Shown here: positions 16,551 through 25,848 of the stretch, one piece after another
Layout of the letters: each line of letters starts with the position of its first letter
How positions within the stretch are numbered: position 1 is the stretch's first letter
Assembly: GCA_903845115.1 (NCBI GenBank)
Contig: CAIMWE010000022.1
Span: 62,001-126,000 of the forward strand
Direction of reading: 5' to 3'
Origin: an uncultured Acidobacteriota bacterium
GTDB lineage: Bacteria; Acidobacteriota; Thermoanaerobaculia; UBA5066
Length of the DNA: 64,000 nt
The notes under the pieces: generated by a model
Databases searched by the model: none
What the model saw: only the letters and a program-made list of their open reading frames with translations
What the model was told of the DNA's origin: nothing
Made by a program: the position numbers and the translations under genes

Positions 16551-18221
16551 ATGACACACCTGACACCCGTGGCTCGCCAGACCCGCCGTCCGGCCATTCC
16601 CTTCGTCGTCGCCTCGGCCGTGATCGCTCTCCTCGGGGCCGCCCCACCGGCGGCCGCTCAGACGGCCGCCTCCCGTCTTCCCGTCGCCGGCGGCCAGACG
16701 GGCGAACCGGTGCTGCCGGCTCCGTGGAAGGGGCCCGCGCCGGCGGCGCAGGCCTCGATGGCCGCGATCATCGCGGACCTCGAGGCGTTCGCGCAGTCGG
16801 AGATGGCGAAGCAGAAGGTCCCCGGCCTCGCCTTCGCGATCGTCCAGAACGACCAGCTCGTCCACGCGAAGGGATACGGCGTCAAGAAACTGGGGGGGAC
16901 GGCCGCCGTCGGCGCCCACACCGTCTTCGAGGTCGGCTCGACGACGAAGGCCTTCACGTCGGCCCTCGTCGGGATGCTCGTCGACCAGGGGACCCTGAAC
17001 TGGAACGACAGCGTTGTCGACCGGCTCCCGAAGTTCGCCATGTACGACCCCTGGGTGACGAGGGAGTTCCGGATCGACGACCTGATGGCCCAGCGGAGCG
17101 GGATGCCCGGCTATTCGCTCGACCCGATGTCGACCCTCGGCTGGCCGCGGCAGGCGATCGCGGATGCCGTCGCCTTCGTGGAGCCCGTTTACAGCGCCCG
17201 GTCGGAGTACTCCTACGTCAACTCGCTGTGGCTGCACGCCAGCTTCCTCGTGGAGAAGTACGGCGGCCTCTCGTGGGAGAACGCGATGGCCCGCCGGATT
17301 CTCGGGCCGCTCGGGATGACCGAGAGCACCGTCGACCCCGAGGTCGTTCCCATGCTCGACGACATCGCCACCGGGCACATCACCCTCTCGAGCGGGACGC
17401 CCTGGGTCATCCCGGCCGACTGGCCCTACCGCGGGTGGCTGGACACCTACGGCCCCGCGGGAAGCCTCCGCTCCAACGTCGTCGACATGTCGAAGTGGGC
17501 CCGGCTCCACCTCGGGAACGGGACCTTCGAGGGGAAGCAGCTCCTGGCGTCCGAGACGGTCTCGCGCCTCCACGCCGCCCGGACGACGGCGGGCGTCCTC
17601 GGCCCGAGGACGATGAGCTACGCCCAGGGCTGGCTGTACGACTCCCGCCTGTCCGGCCCGGTCGTCTGGCACAACGGCGGGACCTCGGGGATGCACTCCA
17701 TCGTCTGTCTCTACCCCTCCCTGAACGTCGCCCTCGTCGTCCTGACGAACACGAACGGCAACACGATTCCCGAGGCGATGGACGCCAGGCTCTACGGGCT
17801 CCTCTTCCCGGGGACGCCGGCCCCGACGGCAGCCGAGACGGCTGCGGCCGCCGCCTTCGCCCGGCCCGCGGGACCGGCGCGGATCGACAGGCCCTCCCTC
17901 GTCAAGGCAAATGTCGGCCCCGAAGGCGTCGTGCCGCCCCTTCCCCTTTCGCGCTACGCGGGGAGCTTCTCCAACCCGGCCTATGGAACGGTGACGGTGA
18001 GGGAGAAGAGCGGATCCCTGGCCCTGGCGATCGGCCCGAGGCCGGTCGAGATGCCGGCGGTCCACTTCTCCGGCAACATTTTCATGATCTCGCTTCCCGG
18101 AATGCCCGAGTCGGACAGCCCGGCGACCTTCGTCGTGCCGTCCGGCGGTTCCGCCACCCGGCTCCAGCTCGAGTGGCTTTCGGAAGTCAAGGGGGGCTGG
18201 TTCGAGAGGACCGGCCCGTGA
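16551..18221 (+). CDS. Exported serine hydrolase, S12 / class C beta-lactamase fold
   Basis: 556 residues. Signal peptide (AIPFVVASAVIALLGAAPPAAAQ) after an ATG with GAGGAG upstream. The S12 catalytic domain has SxxK as GSTTKAF (Ser130, Lys133), YxN as YVN (Tyr222, Asn224), and HNGGTSG in place of the KTG/HxG triad. A C-terminal ~110-residue beta-rich domain of DUF3471 type starts at LPLSRYAGSFSNPAYG. It may be an esterase, D-aminopeptidase or peptidoglycan/peptide amidase; true beta-lactamase activity is not implied. First of three paralogs in a row with only 50-75 nt between them. Confidence 0.85.
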   Translation: MTHLTPVARQTRRPAIPFVVASAVIALLGAAPPAAAQTAASRLPVAGGQTGEPVLPAPWKGPAPAAQASMAAIIADLEAFAQSEMAKQKVPGLAFAIVQNDQLVHAKGYGVKKLGGTAAVGAHTVFEVGSTTKAFTSALVGMLVDQGTLNWNDSVVDRLPKFAMYDPWVTREFRIDDLMAQRSGMPGYSLDPMSTLGWPRQAIADAVAFVEPVYSARSEYSYVNSLWLHASFLVEKYGGLSWENAMARRILGPLGMTESTVDPEVVPMLDDIATGHITLSSGTPWVIPADWPYRGWLDTYGPAGSLRSNVVDMSKWARLHLGNGTFEGKQLLASETVSRLHAARTTAGVLGPRTMSYAQGWLYDSRLSGPVVWHNGGTSGMHSIVCLYPSLNVALVVLTNTNGNTIPEAMDARLYGLLFPGTPAPTAAETAAAAAFARPAGPARIDRPSLVKANVGPEGVVPPLPLSRYAGSFSNPAYGTVTVREKSGSLALAIGPRPVEMPAVHFSGNIFMISLPGMPESDSPATFVVPSGGSATRLQLEWLSEVKGGWFERTGP

Positions 18222-18273
18222 AGAGCCTCCCTCCGCTTTCGTCCCCGCATCGCATCGCCGCGAGGAGTCTTCC

Positions 18274-21200
18274 GTGAAGCACGCCAGGTCCCGGATCTCC
18301 GCCGTCGGCCTTCTCCTTTTCTCGCTCCTGTCGGCCGCCCCGGCCGTGTCCGCCGGGCCGGCCGGGCCGGGCCCGGACGCCGCGCCTTCCTGGCCCTCGA
18401 TCGTCGCCGACCTCGAGGCGCTCGCCAGGACCGAGATGGCGGTGCAGAAGGTCCCGGGCCTGGCTTTCGCGATCGTCCAGGGAGATGCCCTCGTCCACGC
18501 GAAGGGGTACGGCATGAAGAAGGTGGGGGGGGCCGACCCGGTCGGCGCCCACACCGTCTTCGAGGTCGGCTCGACGACGAAGGCCTTCACCTCGGCCCTC
18601 GTCGGGATGGCCGTCGACGAGGGGAAGGTGACGTGGAGCGACCCGGTCGTCGACCACCTGCCGGCCTTCCGGATGTACGACCCGTGGGTGACGCAGCAGT
18701 TCCGGGTCGACGACCTGATGTCGGCCCGGAGCGGGATGCCCGGCTACTCGCTCGACCAGATGCTCTCCTTCGGCTTTTCGCGCCGCGAGTACGCCGACGC
18801 CGTCGCCTTCGTCGCCCCCACCTTCTCCTTCCGCGCCGGCTTTGGCTACGTCAATTCCCTCTGGCAGTGGGCTTCCTTCCTCGTCGAGAAGCAGATGGGG
18901 CTGCGCTGGGAGGACGCGATGGCGCGCCGGATCCTCGGCCCCCTCGGGATGACCGAGTCGACCGTCGACCCCGAGGTCGTCCCCCTCCTCGACGACGTGG
19001 CGACGGGACACCTGCGGCTCGCCGACGGCTCCCCCTGGCCCATCCCTTCCGGCTGGCCCTACACCGGGTGGATCGACACCGCCGGCCCCGCGGGGAGCCT
19101 CCGCTCGAACGTCGTCGACATGTCGAAATGGATCCGGATGCACCTGGCGGAAGGGAAGTTCGAGGGGAAGACGATCCTCTCGCCCGGGACGGTCTCGTAC
19201 CTGCACGCCGGCCGGACGGCGATGAGCAGCAGCGGGGCCGCCTCGACGAGCTACGCCCTGGGCTGGGCCTCCTCCTCGCGCGAGCAGGGCCCCGTCGTCT
19301 GGCACGACGGCGACACGATCCGGATGGTGACGGTGGTCGCCCTCTACCCGTCGGCAAACGTCGGCCTCGTCGTCCTGACGAACGCGGGGGGGAACACGGT
19401 CGGCTACGCCCTGGAGCGGCGCCTCTACGACCTCCTCTTCCCGCCCGCGGCCGGTCCGACCAGCTCCGCGACCGGCGGCGCCGGGACGCTGGAGCCCTTC
19501 GATCTTCCCCCCGCCGGGCCGCCTCGGGCCGGAAGCCTCCCCGGGGCGGCGACGCCCCCCTCCCCCGACGGCGTCGTCCCGCCGCTTCCCCTCTCGCGCT
19601 ACGCGGGGAGCTACTCGAACCCGGCCTACGGCGCCGTGGTCGTCCGGGAGGAGAAGGGGGCCCTCGTTCTCGCTTTCGGCCCGAAGGGGATCCCGCTCGC
19701 CGCGACGCACTTCTCGGGGAACGTCTTCCGGCTCACCCGCCCGGAGGACCCCGTCTGGGAGACGGCCGTCACTTTCGTCCTCCCCTCCGGCGCCCCCGCG
19801 TCCCGCCTGCAGATCGAGGGGCTCGAGGACGTCAACGGGGGGTGGTTCGAGCGGAAGGCGACTTACGCCGCCGCCCTCGAGGAGGCGCGGCAAGCCGCGA
19901 AGGAGACCCTCGCCGGGGGCGACGTGACCGGGATCGCCGTCGTCCTCGTCGACGCCGACGGCCTCCTCTTCGCCGAGGGGTACGGCGTGGCCGATGCGGC
20001 GAAGAGCCGCCCGCCGACCGCCACGACGATGTTCGGCCTCGGCTCGGTGACGAAGATGTTCGCCGCCACGGCCGTGATGCAGCTCGTCGACCGGGGGCTC
20101 GTCGACCTCGACGCCCCGCTCGTCCGGTACGTCCCCTCCTTCCGGATGCTGGACCCGGGGTACAGGGGCATCACCGTCCGGATGCTCATGGACCACTCGT
20201 CGGGGCTCCCGGGGACCGACTACCGGAACGCCTTCACGCAGTCCCCCTACCCGGGCTACCTCGACCAGGTCCTGGCGGCCGCCTCGACCTCTCGCCTCAA
20301 GGCCCCCCCCGGGTACATGAGCGTCTACTGCAACGACGGATTCACGCTCCTCGAGAGCCTCGTGGAGGGGATGACCGGGAGGCCCTTCACCCGGTACGTC
20401 GAGGAGGAGGTCCTCGCCCCGCTCGGGATGGAGAGCAGCCGCTTCCCCCACGGGCCCTTCCCGGAAGGGAGCTTCGCCCACGCCTTCCGGGGGGGCGTCG
20501 TCCAGCCGCAGGAGTTCGTCAGCCCCCTTGCCTCCGGCGGGCTCTACTCGAGCGCGGCCGACATGGCGAAGTTCCTCCGGGTCTTCCTGAACAAGGGGGC
20601 CGCTCCCGTCCGCATCCTCTCGCCCGCCTCCGTCGCGGCGATGGCGGTCGACCAGACCCAGGGCACCTTCAACCCGGTGAAGTCCCTCTCGTGGTCGTTC
20701 GGCCTCGGCTGGGACACGGTGGCGCAGCCGGGCCTGGCGGCCGTCGGCGTCAAGGGGTGGTCGAAGGGGGGGGACTCGGGCGTCTACCACGCATGGATGA
20801 TCGTCGCCCCGGGCGAGAAGCTCGCCGTCGTCGTCCTCTTCGCTTCTGGTGGGAGCCCGCTCGCCTTCGCCGAGAGGGTCCTCCTCCGGGCGCTCGCCGA
20901 GAACGGGCGGATCGCCGCCTTCCCGGACCCGATCCAGCCGAAGGTCCTTCCCGTCGCGAAGGTCCCGGACGGCCTCCTCGCGGCGATCGCGGGGGTCTAC
21001 GCGAGGTCCGAGGCCCTCTTCCGGGTCCGGCCGAACGCGGACGACTCGCTCGAGATCGCCCTCTTCCAGGACGGCTGGCAGGTCGTTCCCAACCCCCTCC
21101 GCTACCGGACCGACGGCTGGTTCTGCTCCGACGCAAGTCCCCTCTCGGCGTACCGGTTCGTGGAAGCGGGGGGGACGCAGTACCTCGTCCAGCGTTCCGC

Positions 21201-21846
21201 CCCGGGATACGGCCACTACTTCGACCCGGCGCTCTTCTGCCAGCGCGTGAGCGCGAAGCCCCCGTCGAGACCCGCCTGGAGCCGGCGGGTCGGCTCGCTC
21301 TGGCTCGCGGTCAACGAGCGGTCCGACTCGGCGGCCTGGGACACGCAGCCGAGCCCCGCGTTCGGTCTCGCAGAGGTCCCGGAGCTCCCGGGCCACGTCC
21401 TCGCGGAGCAGCCGAGCGGAGAGAAGCAGATCCTCGACGCGTCGCGAGAGGATGCGCGGGCCGGGATGACCCTCGTCATCCCGCAGATGCCGGGCCGCGA
21501 CCTCGAAGACCTGGAGGTCCTCACCGTCGAAGGCGAGGAGTGGCTCCGCTGGGGGAGCCGCCTCTACCGGCCGCTCGGCTCCGTGAAGGAGGTCCCCCGC
21601 GGGACGACGGCGGCCGTCGTCGTCGGCCCAGAAGGGTACGGCGAGTGGCGCTCCGTGGCGGAGTCGACCTCTCCCGTCACCGTCCGCCTTCGCGGGGCGC
21701 AGGCGTGGCGGCTCTACGACCCGGCCCTCCACCCCGTCGCGGCCCGCGCCGGCGACGGCTCGGCGACCCTTCCTCCGGGGAAGGGCCCGGGCTTCCTGAT
21801 CGTCCAGGCGGGACCGGGGACCTCCGTCGCGGTCGCCGTCGAGTAG
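18274..21846 (+). CDS. Exported double-domain S12 serine hydrolase
   Basis: 1190 residues, GTG start with CGAGGAG upstream, signal peptide ending near AVSAGPA. It contains two complete S12 domains. Domain A has GSTTKAF (Ser100, Lys103), YVN (Tyr192) and the DUF3471-like tail LPLSRYAGSYSNPAYG. Domain B, from about residue 535, has GSVTKMF (Ser591, Lys594), YCN (Tyr685, Asn687) and KGGDSGVYH. A unique ~190-residue C-terminal region follows. Domain A is close to the two neighbouring genes; domain B is much more divergent, so the gene is a fusion rather than a fresh internal duplication. Both active sites look intact. The GTG lies 52 nt after the previous stop; probable operon. Confidence 0.85.
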   Translation: MKHARSRISAVGLLLFSLLSAAPAVSAGPAGPGPDAAPSWPSIVADLEALARTEMAVQKVPGLAFAIVQGDALVHAKGYGMKKVGGADPVGAHTVFEVGSTTKAFTSALVGMAVDEGKVTWSDPVVDHLPAFRMYDPWVTQQFRVDDLMSARSGMPGYSLDQMLSFGFSRREYADAVAFVAPTFSFRAGFGYVNSLWQWASFLVEKQMGLRWEDAMARRILGPLGMTESTVDPEVVPLLDDVATGHLRLADGSPWPIPSGWPYTGWIDTAGPAGSLRSNVVDMSKWIRMHLAEGKFEGKTILSPGTVSYLHAGRTAMSSSGAASTSYALGWASSSREQGPVVWHDGDTIRMVTVVALYPSANVGLVVLTNAGGNTVGYALERRLYDLLFPPAAGPTSSATGGAGTLEPFDLPPAGPPRAGSLPGAATPPSPDGVVPPLPLSRYAGSYSNPAYGAVVVREEKGALVLAFGPKGIPLAATHFSGNVFRLTRPEDPVWETAVTFVLPSGAPASRLQIEGLEDVNGGWFERKATYAAALEEARQAAKETLAGGDVTGIAVVLVDADGLLFAEGYGVADAAKSRPPTATTMFGLGSVTKMFAATAVMQLVDRGLVDLDAPLVRYVPSFRMLDPGYRGITVRMLMDHSSGLPGTDYRNAFTQSPYPGYLDQVLAAASTSRLKAPPGYMSVYCNDGFTLLESLVEGMTGRPFTRYVEEEVLAPLGMESSRFPHGPFPEGSFAHAFRGGVVQPQEFVSPLASGGLYSSAADMAKFLRVFLNKGAAPVRILSPASVAAMAVDQTQGTFNPVKSLSWSFGLGWDTVAQPGLAAVGVKGWSKGGDSGVYHAWMIVAPGEKLAVVVLFASGGSPLAFAERVLLRALAENGRIAAFPDPIQPKVLPVAKVPDGLLAAIAGVYARSEALFRVRPNADDSLEIALFQDGWQVVPNPLRYRTDGWFCSDASPLSAYRFVEAGGTQYLVQRSAPGYGHYFDPALFCQRVSAKPPSRPAWSRRVGSLWLAVNERSDSAAWDTQPSPAFGLAEVPELPGHVLAEQPSGEKQILDASREDARAGMTLVIPQMPGRDLEDLEVLTVEGEEWLRWGSRLYRPLGSVKEVPRGTTAAVVVGPEGYGEWRSVAESTSPVTVRLRGAQAWRLYDPALHPVAARAGDGSATLPPGKGPGFLIVQAGPGTSVAVAVE

Positions 21847-21919
21847 CCCCCCGAAGCGGAACCCGCCCTTCGTCGTCGCCCCGAGTCCCGGCCGAACGTC
21901 GAACCGAAAGGAGCATCCC

Positions 21920-23470
21920 ATGAGGCAGCACTCGGTCCCTGCGCGTCTCCCCGGAGCCGTCGTCCTCGCCGCGCTTCTCGCCTCGATCTCGCCCGCCGCC
22001 GCCTCGTCGGGGCCAGCCCTCGAGGCGACGCCCGACTGGCCGGCGATCGTGAAGGACCTCGAGACGCTCGCCACGTCCGAGATGGTGAAGCAGAGCGTCC
22101 CGGGCCTCTCCTTCGCGATCGTGCAGGGAGACACCCTGATCCACGCCAAGGGATACGGCGTCAAGAAGGTCGGGACGGCGGCCGCCGTCACCGAGCACAC
22201 GGTCTTCGAGGCGGCGTCGGTCACCAAGTCCTTCACCTCGGTCCTCGTCGGGATGGCCGTCGACGAGGGGAAGCTGAAGTGGGACGACCGCGTCGTCGAG
22301 ATCCTCCCGCATTTCCGGATGTACGACCCGTGGGTGACGAAGGAGTTCCGGGTCGACGACCTGATGGCCCAGCGGAGCGGGATGCCGACCTACTCCCTCG
22401 ACGAGATGGGTCTCTTCGGCTGGGAGCGGTGGGACCTCGCCCGCGCCGTCGACCTCGTCGAGCCCACCTACAGCTTTCGGGCGCAGTACTCGTACGTCAA
22501 CACGCTCTGGACCTGGGCCGCGGGGCTCGTCGAGAAGCGCTGGGGCCTCTCGTGGGAGAACGCGATGGCGCGCCGGATCCTCGGCCCCCTCGGGATGACC
22601 GAGTCGACCGTCGACCCGGAGGTCCTCCCCTACCTCGACGACGTGGCCACCGGGCACATCGTCGTCGCGCCTGCCCCTCCCTGGCCGGTCCCGGCCGACT
22701 GGCCGTACCGGGACGCCGTCGACGTCGGCGGCCCCTCGGCGTCCCTCCGGACGACCGTCCTCGACCTCGCGAAGTGGGCCCGCTTCCACCTGGCGGGGGG
22801 GACGTTCGAGGGGCAGCGGCTCCTCTCGGCCGAGACGGTGTCGCGCCTCCACGCCGCCCGGTCGTCCGTGATGTCCGTCGGCCCCCGGAACCTCAGCTAC
22901 GCGCAGGGCTGGATCTACGACTCGCGGTCCCAGGGGCCCGTGATCTGGCACAACGGCAGCTCCCTCTCGATGCACTCCATCGTGGCCCTCTACCCGTCGG
23001 CGAACGTCGGCCTCCTCGTCATGACGAACGAGGCGGACAACACGATCCCGGAGGGCCTGGACGCCCGTCTCTACTCCCTCCTCTTCCCCGCCGCGGCCCC
23101 CCCGACGGGGGCCGCACCCACGACGGCGGCCGCTCTCTCCCGGCCCCCGGCTCCGGTCCGGGTCCGTCCGGACGGGGTCGTCCCGCTCCTTCCCCTCGCC
23201 CGCTACGCGGGGAGCTACTCCAACCCGGCCTTCGGCACGATCACCGTCGGCGAGCAGAAGGGGGCCCTCGTCGTGACGATCGGGCCGAGGAAGGTCGGTC
23301 TGCCGGCGACGCACTTCTCGGGCAACGTCTTCACCCTCCTGCTGCCCGACTACCCCGGCTGGGAGACGAAGGCGACCTTCGATGTCCCGGCGGGCGGCGC
23401 CGCCTCGCGGCTCCAGATCGAGAAGCTCACCTACGTCAAGGAGGGCTGGTTCGAGAGGACCGGCCCGTGA
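21920..23470 (+). CDS. Exported serine hydrolase, S12 / class C beta-lactamase fold
   Basis: 516 residues; ATG with AAAGGAG upstream and a signal peptide (AVVLAALLASISPAAASS). Active-site motifs are ASVTKSF (Ser100, Lys103), YVN near residue 192 and HNGSSLS, followed by the same C-terminal beta domain (LPLARYAGSYSNPAFG). Closest to the 556-residue protein and to domain A of its neighbour; long runs such as RRILGPLGMTESTVDPE are identical. Third member of the array, 73 nt after the second. The substrate is unknown. Confidence 0.85.
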   Translation: MRQHSVPARLPGAVVLAALLASISPAAASSGPALEATPDWPAIVKDLETLATSEMVKQSVPGLSFAIVQGDTLIHAKGYGVKKVGTAAAVTEHTVFEAASVTKSFTSVLVGMAVDEGKLKWDDRVVEILPHFRMYDPWVTKEFRVDDLMAQRSGMPTYSLDEMGLFGWERWDLARAVDLVEPTYSFRAQYSYVNTLWTWAAGLVEKRWGLSWENAMARRILGPLGMTESTVDPEVLPYLDDVATGHIVVAPAPPWPVPADWPYRDAVDVGGPSASLRTTVLDLAKWARFHLAGGTFEGQRLLSAETVSRLHAARSSVMSVGPRNLSYAQGWIYDSRSQGPVIWHNGSSLSMHSIVALYPSANVGLLVMTNEADNTIPEGLDARLYSLLFPAAAPPTGAAPTTAAALSRPPAPVRVRPDGVVPLLPLARYAGSYSNPAFGTITVGEQKGALVVTIGPRKVGLPATHFSGNVFTLLLPDYPGWETKATFDVPAGGAASRLQIEKLTYVKEGWFERTGP

Positions 23471-23524
23471 ACAGAAGCCAGCGAGCAGCCAGGAAGATCC
23501 TCCTTGCTCTTCGCCGGATAACTT

Positions 23525-24616
23525 TCACTCCTCGCAGTGCCGCCTGTAGAACCTGCACGTGACGTCTCCCGCGAGGTCCGTTCGCGTCAGGTCGAGCTGG
23601 CCTGCCCTGGCGGCCCGCGAGAAGAAGAGCTTCCTGAGGTCGATCGTGGCGATCGTCGGATTCCTGAGGGTCCGGAAGTGGACCTCGGCGTTGTCGATGT
23701 CCGTCACGATCGTCCAGTGGGTGGATTGCTGGCTGTTCGGGCCTGTCGGGAACGGCGCCATCGACGTGATCTGGATCGTCGCGAAGCCGTAGTCGACGGC
23801 ACGTGCCGAATTCGAAAGGGAGGGGAGCCTCTCGAGGTAGTAGACGCCGCGGACGAACCGCTCCGGCACCATCTGCCCCGTGTCGGGCCTGAAGTCCCAC
23901 CCCCCGGGGATGATCCGGGACCCGCCGTAGCCCTCGTGCTGAGAGAGGAAGTCGAGGGATTCCGCGTAGGTGTGGTTTGCCAGCACGGGATGCGGGATGT
24001 CCTTCTTCCTGGTCACCACGACCTTCTGGGCGAGGAACTCGACGATGGCCGAATCACCGGCGGCGTCGTGGAGGAAAAAGTGCAGCAGGACCTCGGCGTT
24101 CTGCCCTCCCGAGAGAAAGGGCGTCGGTACGACCCGGTAGCGTCCCGCCTCGAGATCGGCCACGGCGTCCCCGACGCTGGCGAACCCGTCCAGCAGGTAC
24201 TGCATCAGCAAGGCGACGTCGACGACGGTCCGGGCCCCGGTCGTAGGGAGCTCGGAAGCGGTCAGGAAATAGGTCCCGATCTTCAGGCCGGCTTCGTTGA
24301 TGCCGTCCACGCCCGCCGAAACGAGGTCGTCCCCGGCGCTCTTCGCGTCCAGCACCTTGTCGAACGTCAGGGACGCATACCGGCTCCTCCAGGAGAGGGG
24401 AGTCGTCCCGGCCGGGGCGTACCCGGCCGATCTCCTCGCGCCCGAGGGGTTGTACCGGACGAAGCCGGTGCCGTCGCCGAAGTCGAAGTTGCGCGCCGAG
24501 ACCTTCACCCGGCCGCCCGACTCCAGGAAGACCTCCGAGCACGAGTAGGCGCTGGAAGCCCCGAGGCCGGCCGCTGCCACGAGAGCGATAGCGAGGACGA
24601 CGTGGAAGCGCTTCAT
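23525..24616 (-). CDS. Exported linear-amide C-N hydrolase (choloylglycine hydrolase / penicillin V acylase family)
   Basis: A 363-residue Ntn hydrolase. Signal peptide MKRFHVVLAIALVAAAGLG... ends SAYS, immediately before Cys26, which starts the CSEVFLES segment; in this family the Cys freed by processing is the nucleophile. FDFGDG, the Asp of ARNFDF, SAGVDGINEAGLKIG and ANHTYAESLDFLS are family signatures (Asp, Asn and Arg-type active-site positions). It cleaves amide bonds such as bile salts, penicillin V, N-acyl homoserine lactones or other N-acyl amides; the true substrate is unknown. The ATG at 24616 is chosen because of AAGGAGGGAGAC before it and because the signal peptide starts there. 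Convergent with the S12 array. Confidence 0.83.
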   Translation of the reverse strand: MKRFHVVLAIALVAAAGLGASSAYSCSEVFLESGGRVKVSARNFDFGDGTGFVRYNPSGARRSAGYAPAGTTPLSWRSRYASLTFDKVLDAKSAGDDLVSAGVDGINEAGLKIGTYFLTASELPTTGARTVVDVALLMQYLLDGFASVGDAVADLEAGRYRVVPTPFLSGGQNAEVLLHFFLHDAAGDSAIVEFLAQKVVVTRKKDIPHPVLANHTYAESLDFLSQHEGYGGSRIIPGGWDFRPDTGQMVPERFVRGVYYLERLPSLSNSARAVDYGFATIQITSMAPFPTGPNSQQSTHWTIVTDIDNAEVHFRTLRNPTIATIDLRKLFFSRAARAGQLDLTRTDLAGDVTCRFYRRHCEE

Positions 24617-24727
24617 GTCTCCCTCCTTCGACGAGCCGTTCCCGCGAGGAAACGCCCTGTTCATCGGTATCTATCCTACCTTCCGCACATCGGGCCGACA
24701 TCTTCCGTCGAGGGGGTCTTCCTTTCG

Positions 24728-24757
24728 CTCCGGACGACCCTCCTCGACCTCGCGAAG
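24728..24757 (+). pseudogene. Possible short relic of an S12 hydrolase gene
   Basis: Thirty nt match 22745-22774 of the third S12 gene with one mismatch, in the region encoding the SLRTTxLDLAK stretch. No further homology is obvious on either side, and the segment lies just upstream of the iminopeptidase ATG. Confidence 0.35.
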
Positions 24758-24774
24758 AGGGGCAAGATAGGGGC

Positions 24775-25848
24775 ATGACGACGAGCGGATTCCCGGTCTC
24801 GGAAGGATTCGTCCCGTTCCGAGGGTTCAGGACCTGGACCAGGGTTGTCGGTGAACGCGAGGAGCCCGGGAAGGCCCCGATCCTGGTCCTCCACGGCGGG
24901 CCGGGCGCGGCTCACCACTACCTGGAGCCCCTGGCCGCCCTCGCGGAATCGGGCCGCCGGGTCGTTTTCTACGACCAGCTCGGCTGCGGCCGGTCCGACC
25001 GCCCGCACGACCCGTCTCTCTGGAGCGTCGCTCTCTTCGTGGAGGAGCTGGCGGCCGTCCGCGCGGCGCTCGGACTCACGCGGGTCCACCTCCTGGGTCA
25101 GTCGTGGGGCGGAATGCTGGCGATGGAAGCGGCGGTCGGGCAAAGCCCTGGCCTCGTCAGCCTCGTCCTCGCCGACGCCCCCGCCAGCATGGACCTCTGG
25201 GTCACGGAGGCGAACCGTCTCCGCGGCGGCCTTCCTCCGGAGGTGCAGGCCACCCTCCGGAAGCACGAGGAGGCGGGGACGACCGACGAGGCGGAATACC
25301 AGGACGCCACGATGGTCTTCACCCGCCGGCACGTCTGCCGCCTCGACCCGTTTCCCGAGTGCCTGGAGCGGTCGTTCGCCCAGCTCGGCGAGGACCCGGA
25401 GGTCTACCACACGATGAACGGGCCGAGCGAGTTCCACGTCGTCGGGAGGCTCCGCGGATGGGACCTCACGGCCCGCCTCCGCGAGATCCGCCTCCCGGCG
25501 CTCGTCCTGGGGGGGAGATACGACGAGGCGACACCCGCGATCACGGAGGCGGTGCACCGGGCGCTTCCGGGCTCCGAATGGGTGATCTTCGAGAACAGCT
25601 CCCACATGCCCCACCTCGAGGAGCCGGAGCGGTTCCGCGAGACGGTCGAGGCCTTCCTCGGCCGCGCGGAGTCCCCCCCGGGCCGGGCAGGCCGCCCCAC
25701 GGAGGAGCCTGCCGCCTCGGGACCGCCGTGGTCGCCGGTCGGCCCGGAGTCTCTCTTCAGTCCCGGGGGCCGTCGGAGTCCCAGACGGTCGTCGGGCCGA
25801 ACGACTCGAGGATCGGGCGGACGACGGAGGCCTGCCCGACCGCGGTGA
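24775..25848 (+). CDS. Proline iminopeptidase-type alpha/beta hydrolase
   Basis: 357 residues, peptidase family S33. Oxyanion motif LVLHGGPGAAHHYLEPL, then YDQLGCGRSDRP, nucleophile elbow GQSWGGM (Ser110), acidic residue in GGRYDEATP, and His in SSHMPHLEEP. These signatures fit prolyl iminopeptidase or tricorn-associated F1-type peptidases, which release N-terminal residues from small peptides. Cytosolic. The catalytic domain ends near residue 300. The remaining ~55 residues are Gly/Pro/Arg-rich and overlap the 3' end of the opposite-strand M16 gene by 92 nt, so the tail is probably non-functional read-on. The ATG has no clear ribosome binding site. Confidence 0.83.
   Translation: MTTSGFPVSEGFVPFRGFRTWTRVVGEREEPGKAPILVLHGGPGAAHHYLEPLAALAESGRRVVFYDQLGCGRSDRPHDPSLWSVALFVEELAAVRAALGLTRVHLLGQSWGGMLAMEAAVGQSPGLVSLVLADAPASMDLWVTEANRLRGGLPPEVQATLRKHEEAGTTDEAEYQDATMVFTRRHVCRLDPFPECLERSFAQLGEDPEVYHTMNGPSEFHVVGRLRGWDLTARLREIRLPALVLGGRYDEATPAITEAVHRALPGSEWVIFENSSHMPHLEEPERFRETVEAFLGRAESPPGRAGRPTEEPAASGPPWSPVGPESLFSPGGRRSPRRSSGRTTRGSGGRRRPARPR

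Noticed and set aside
18187-22236. 1349-codon minus-strand open frame through the S12 array
   Set aside because: Shadow of the plus-strand genes: low-complexity Arg/Glu/Gly composition and no domain, while the plus strand has intact active sites.
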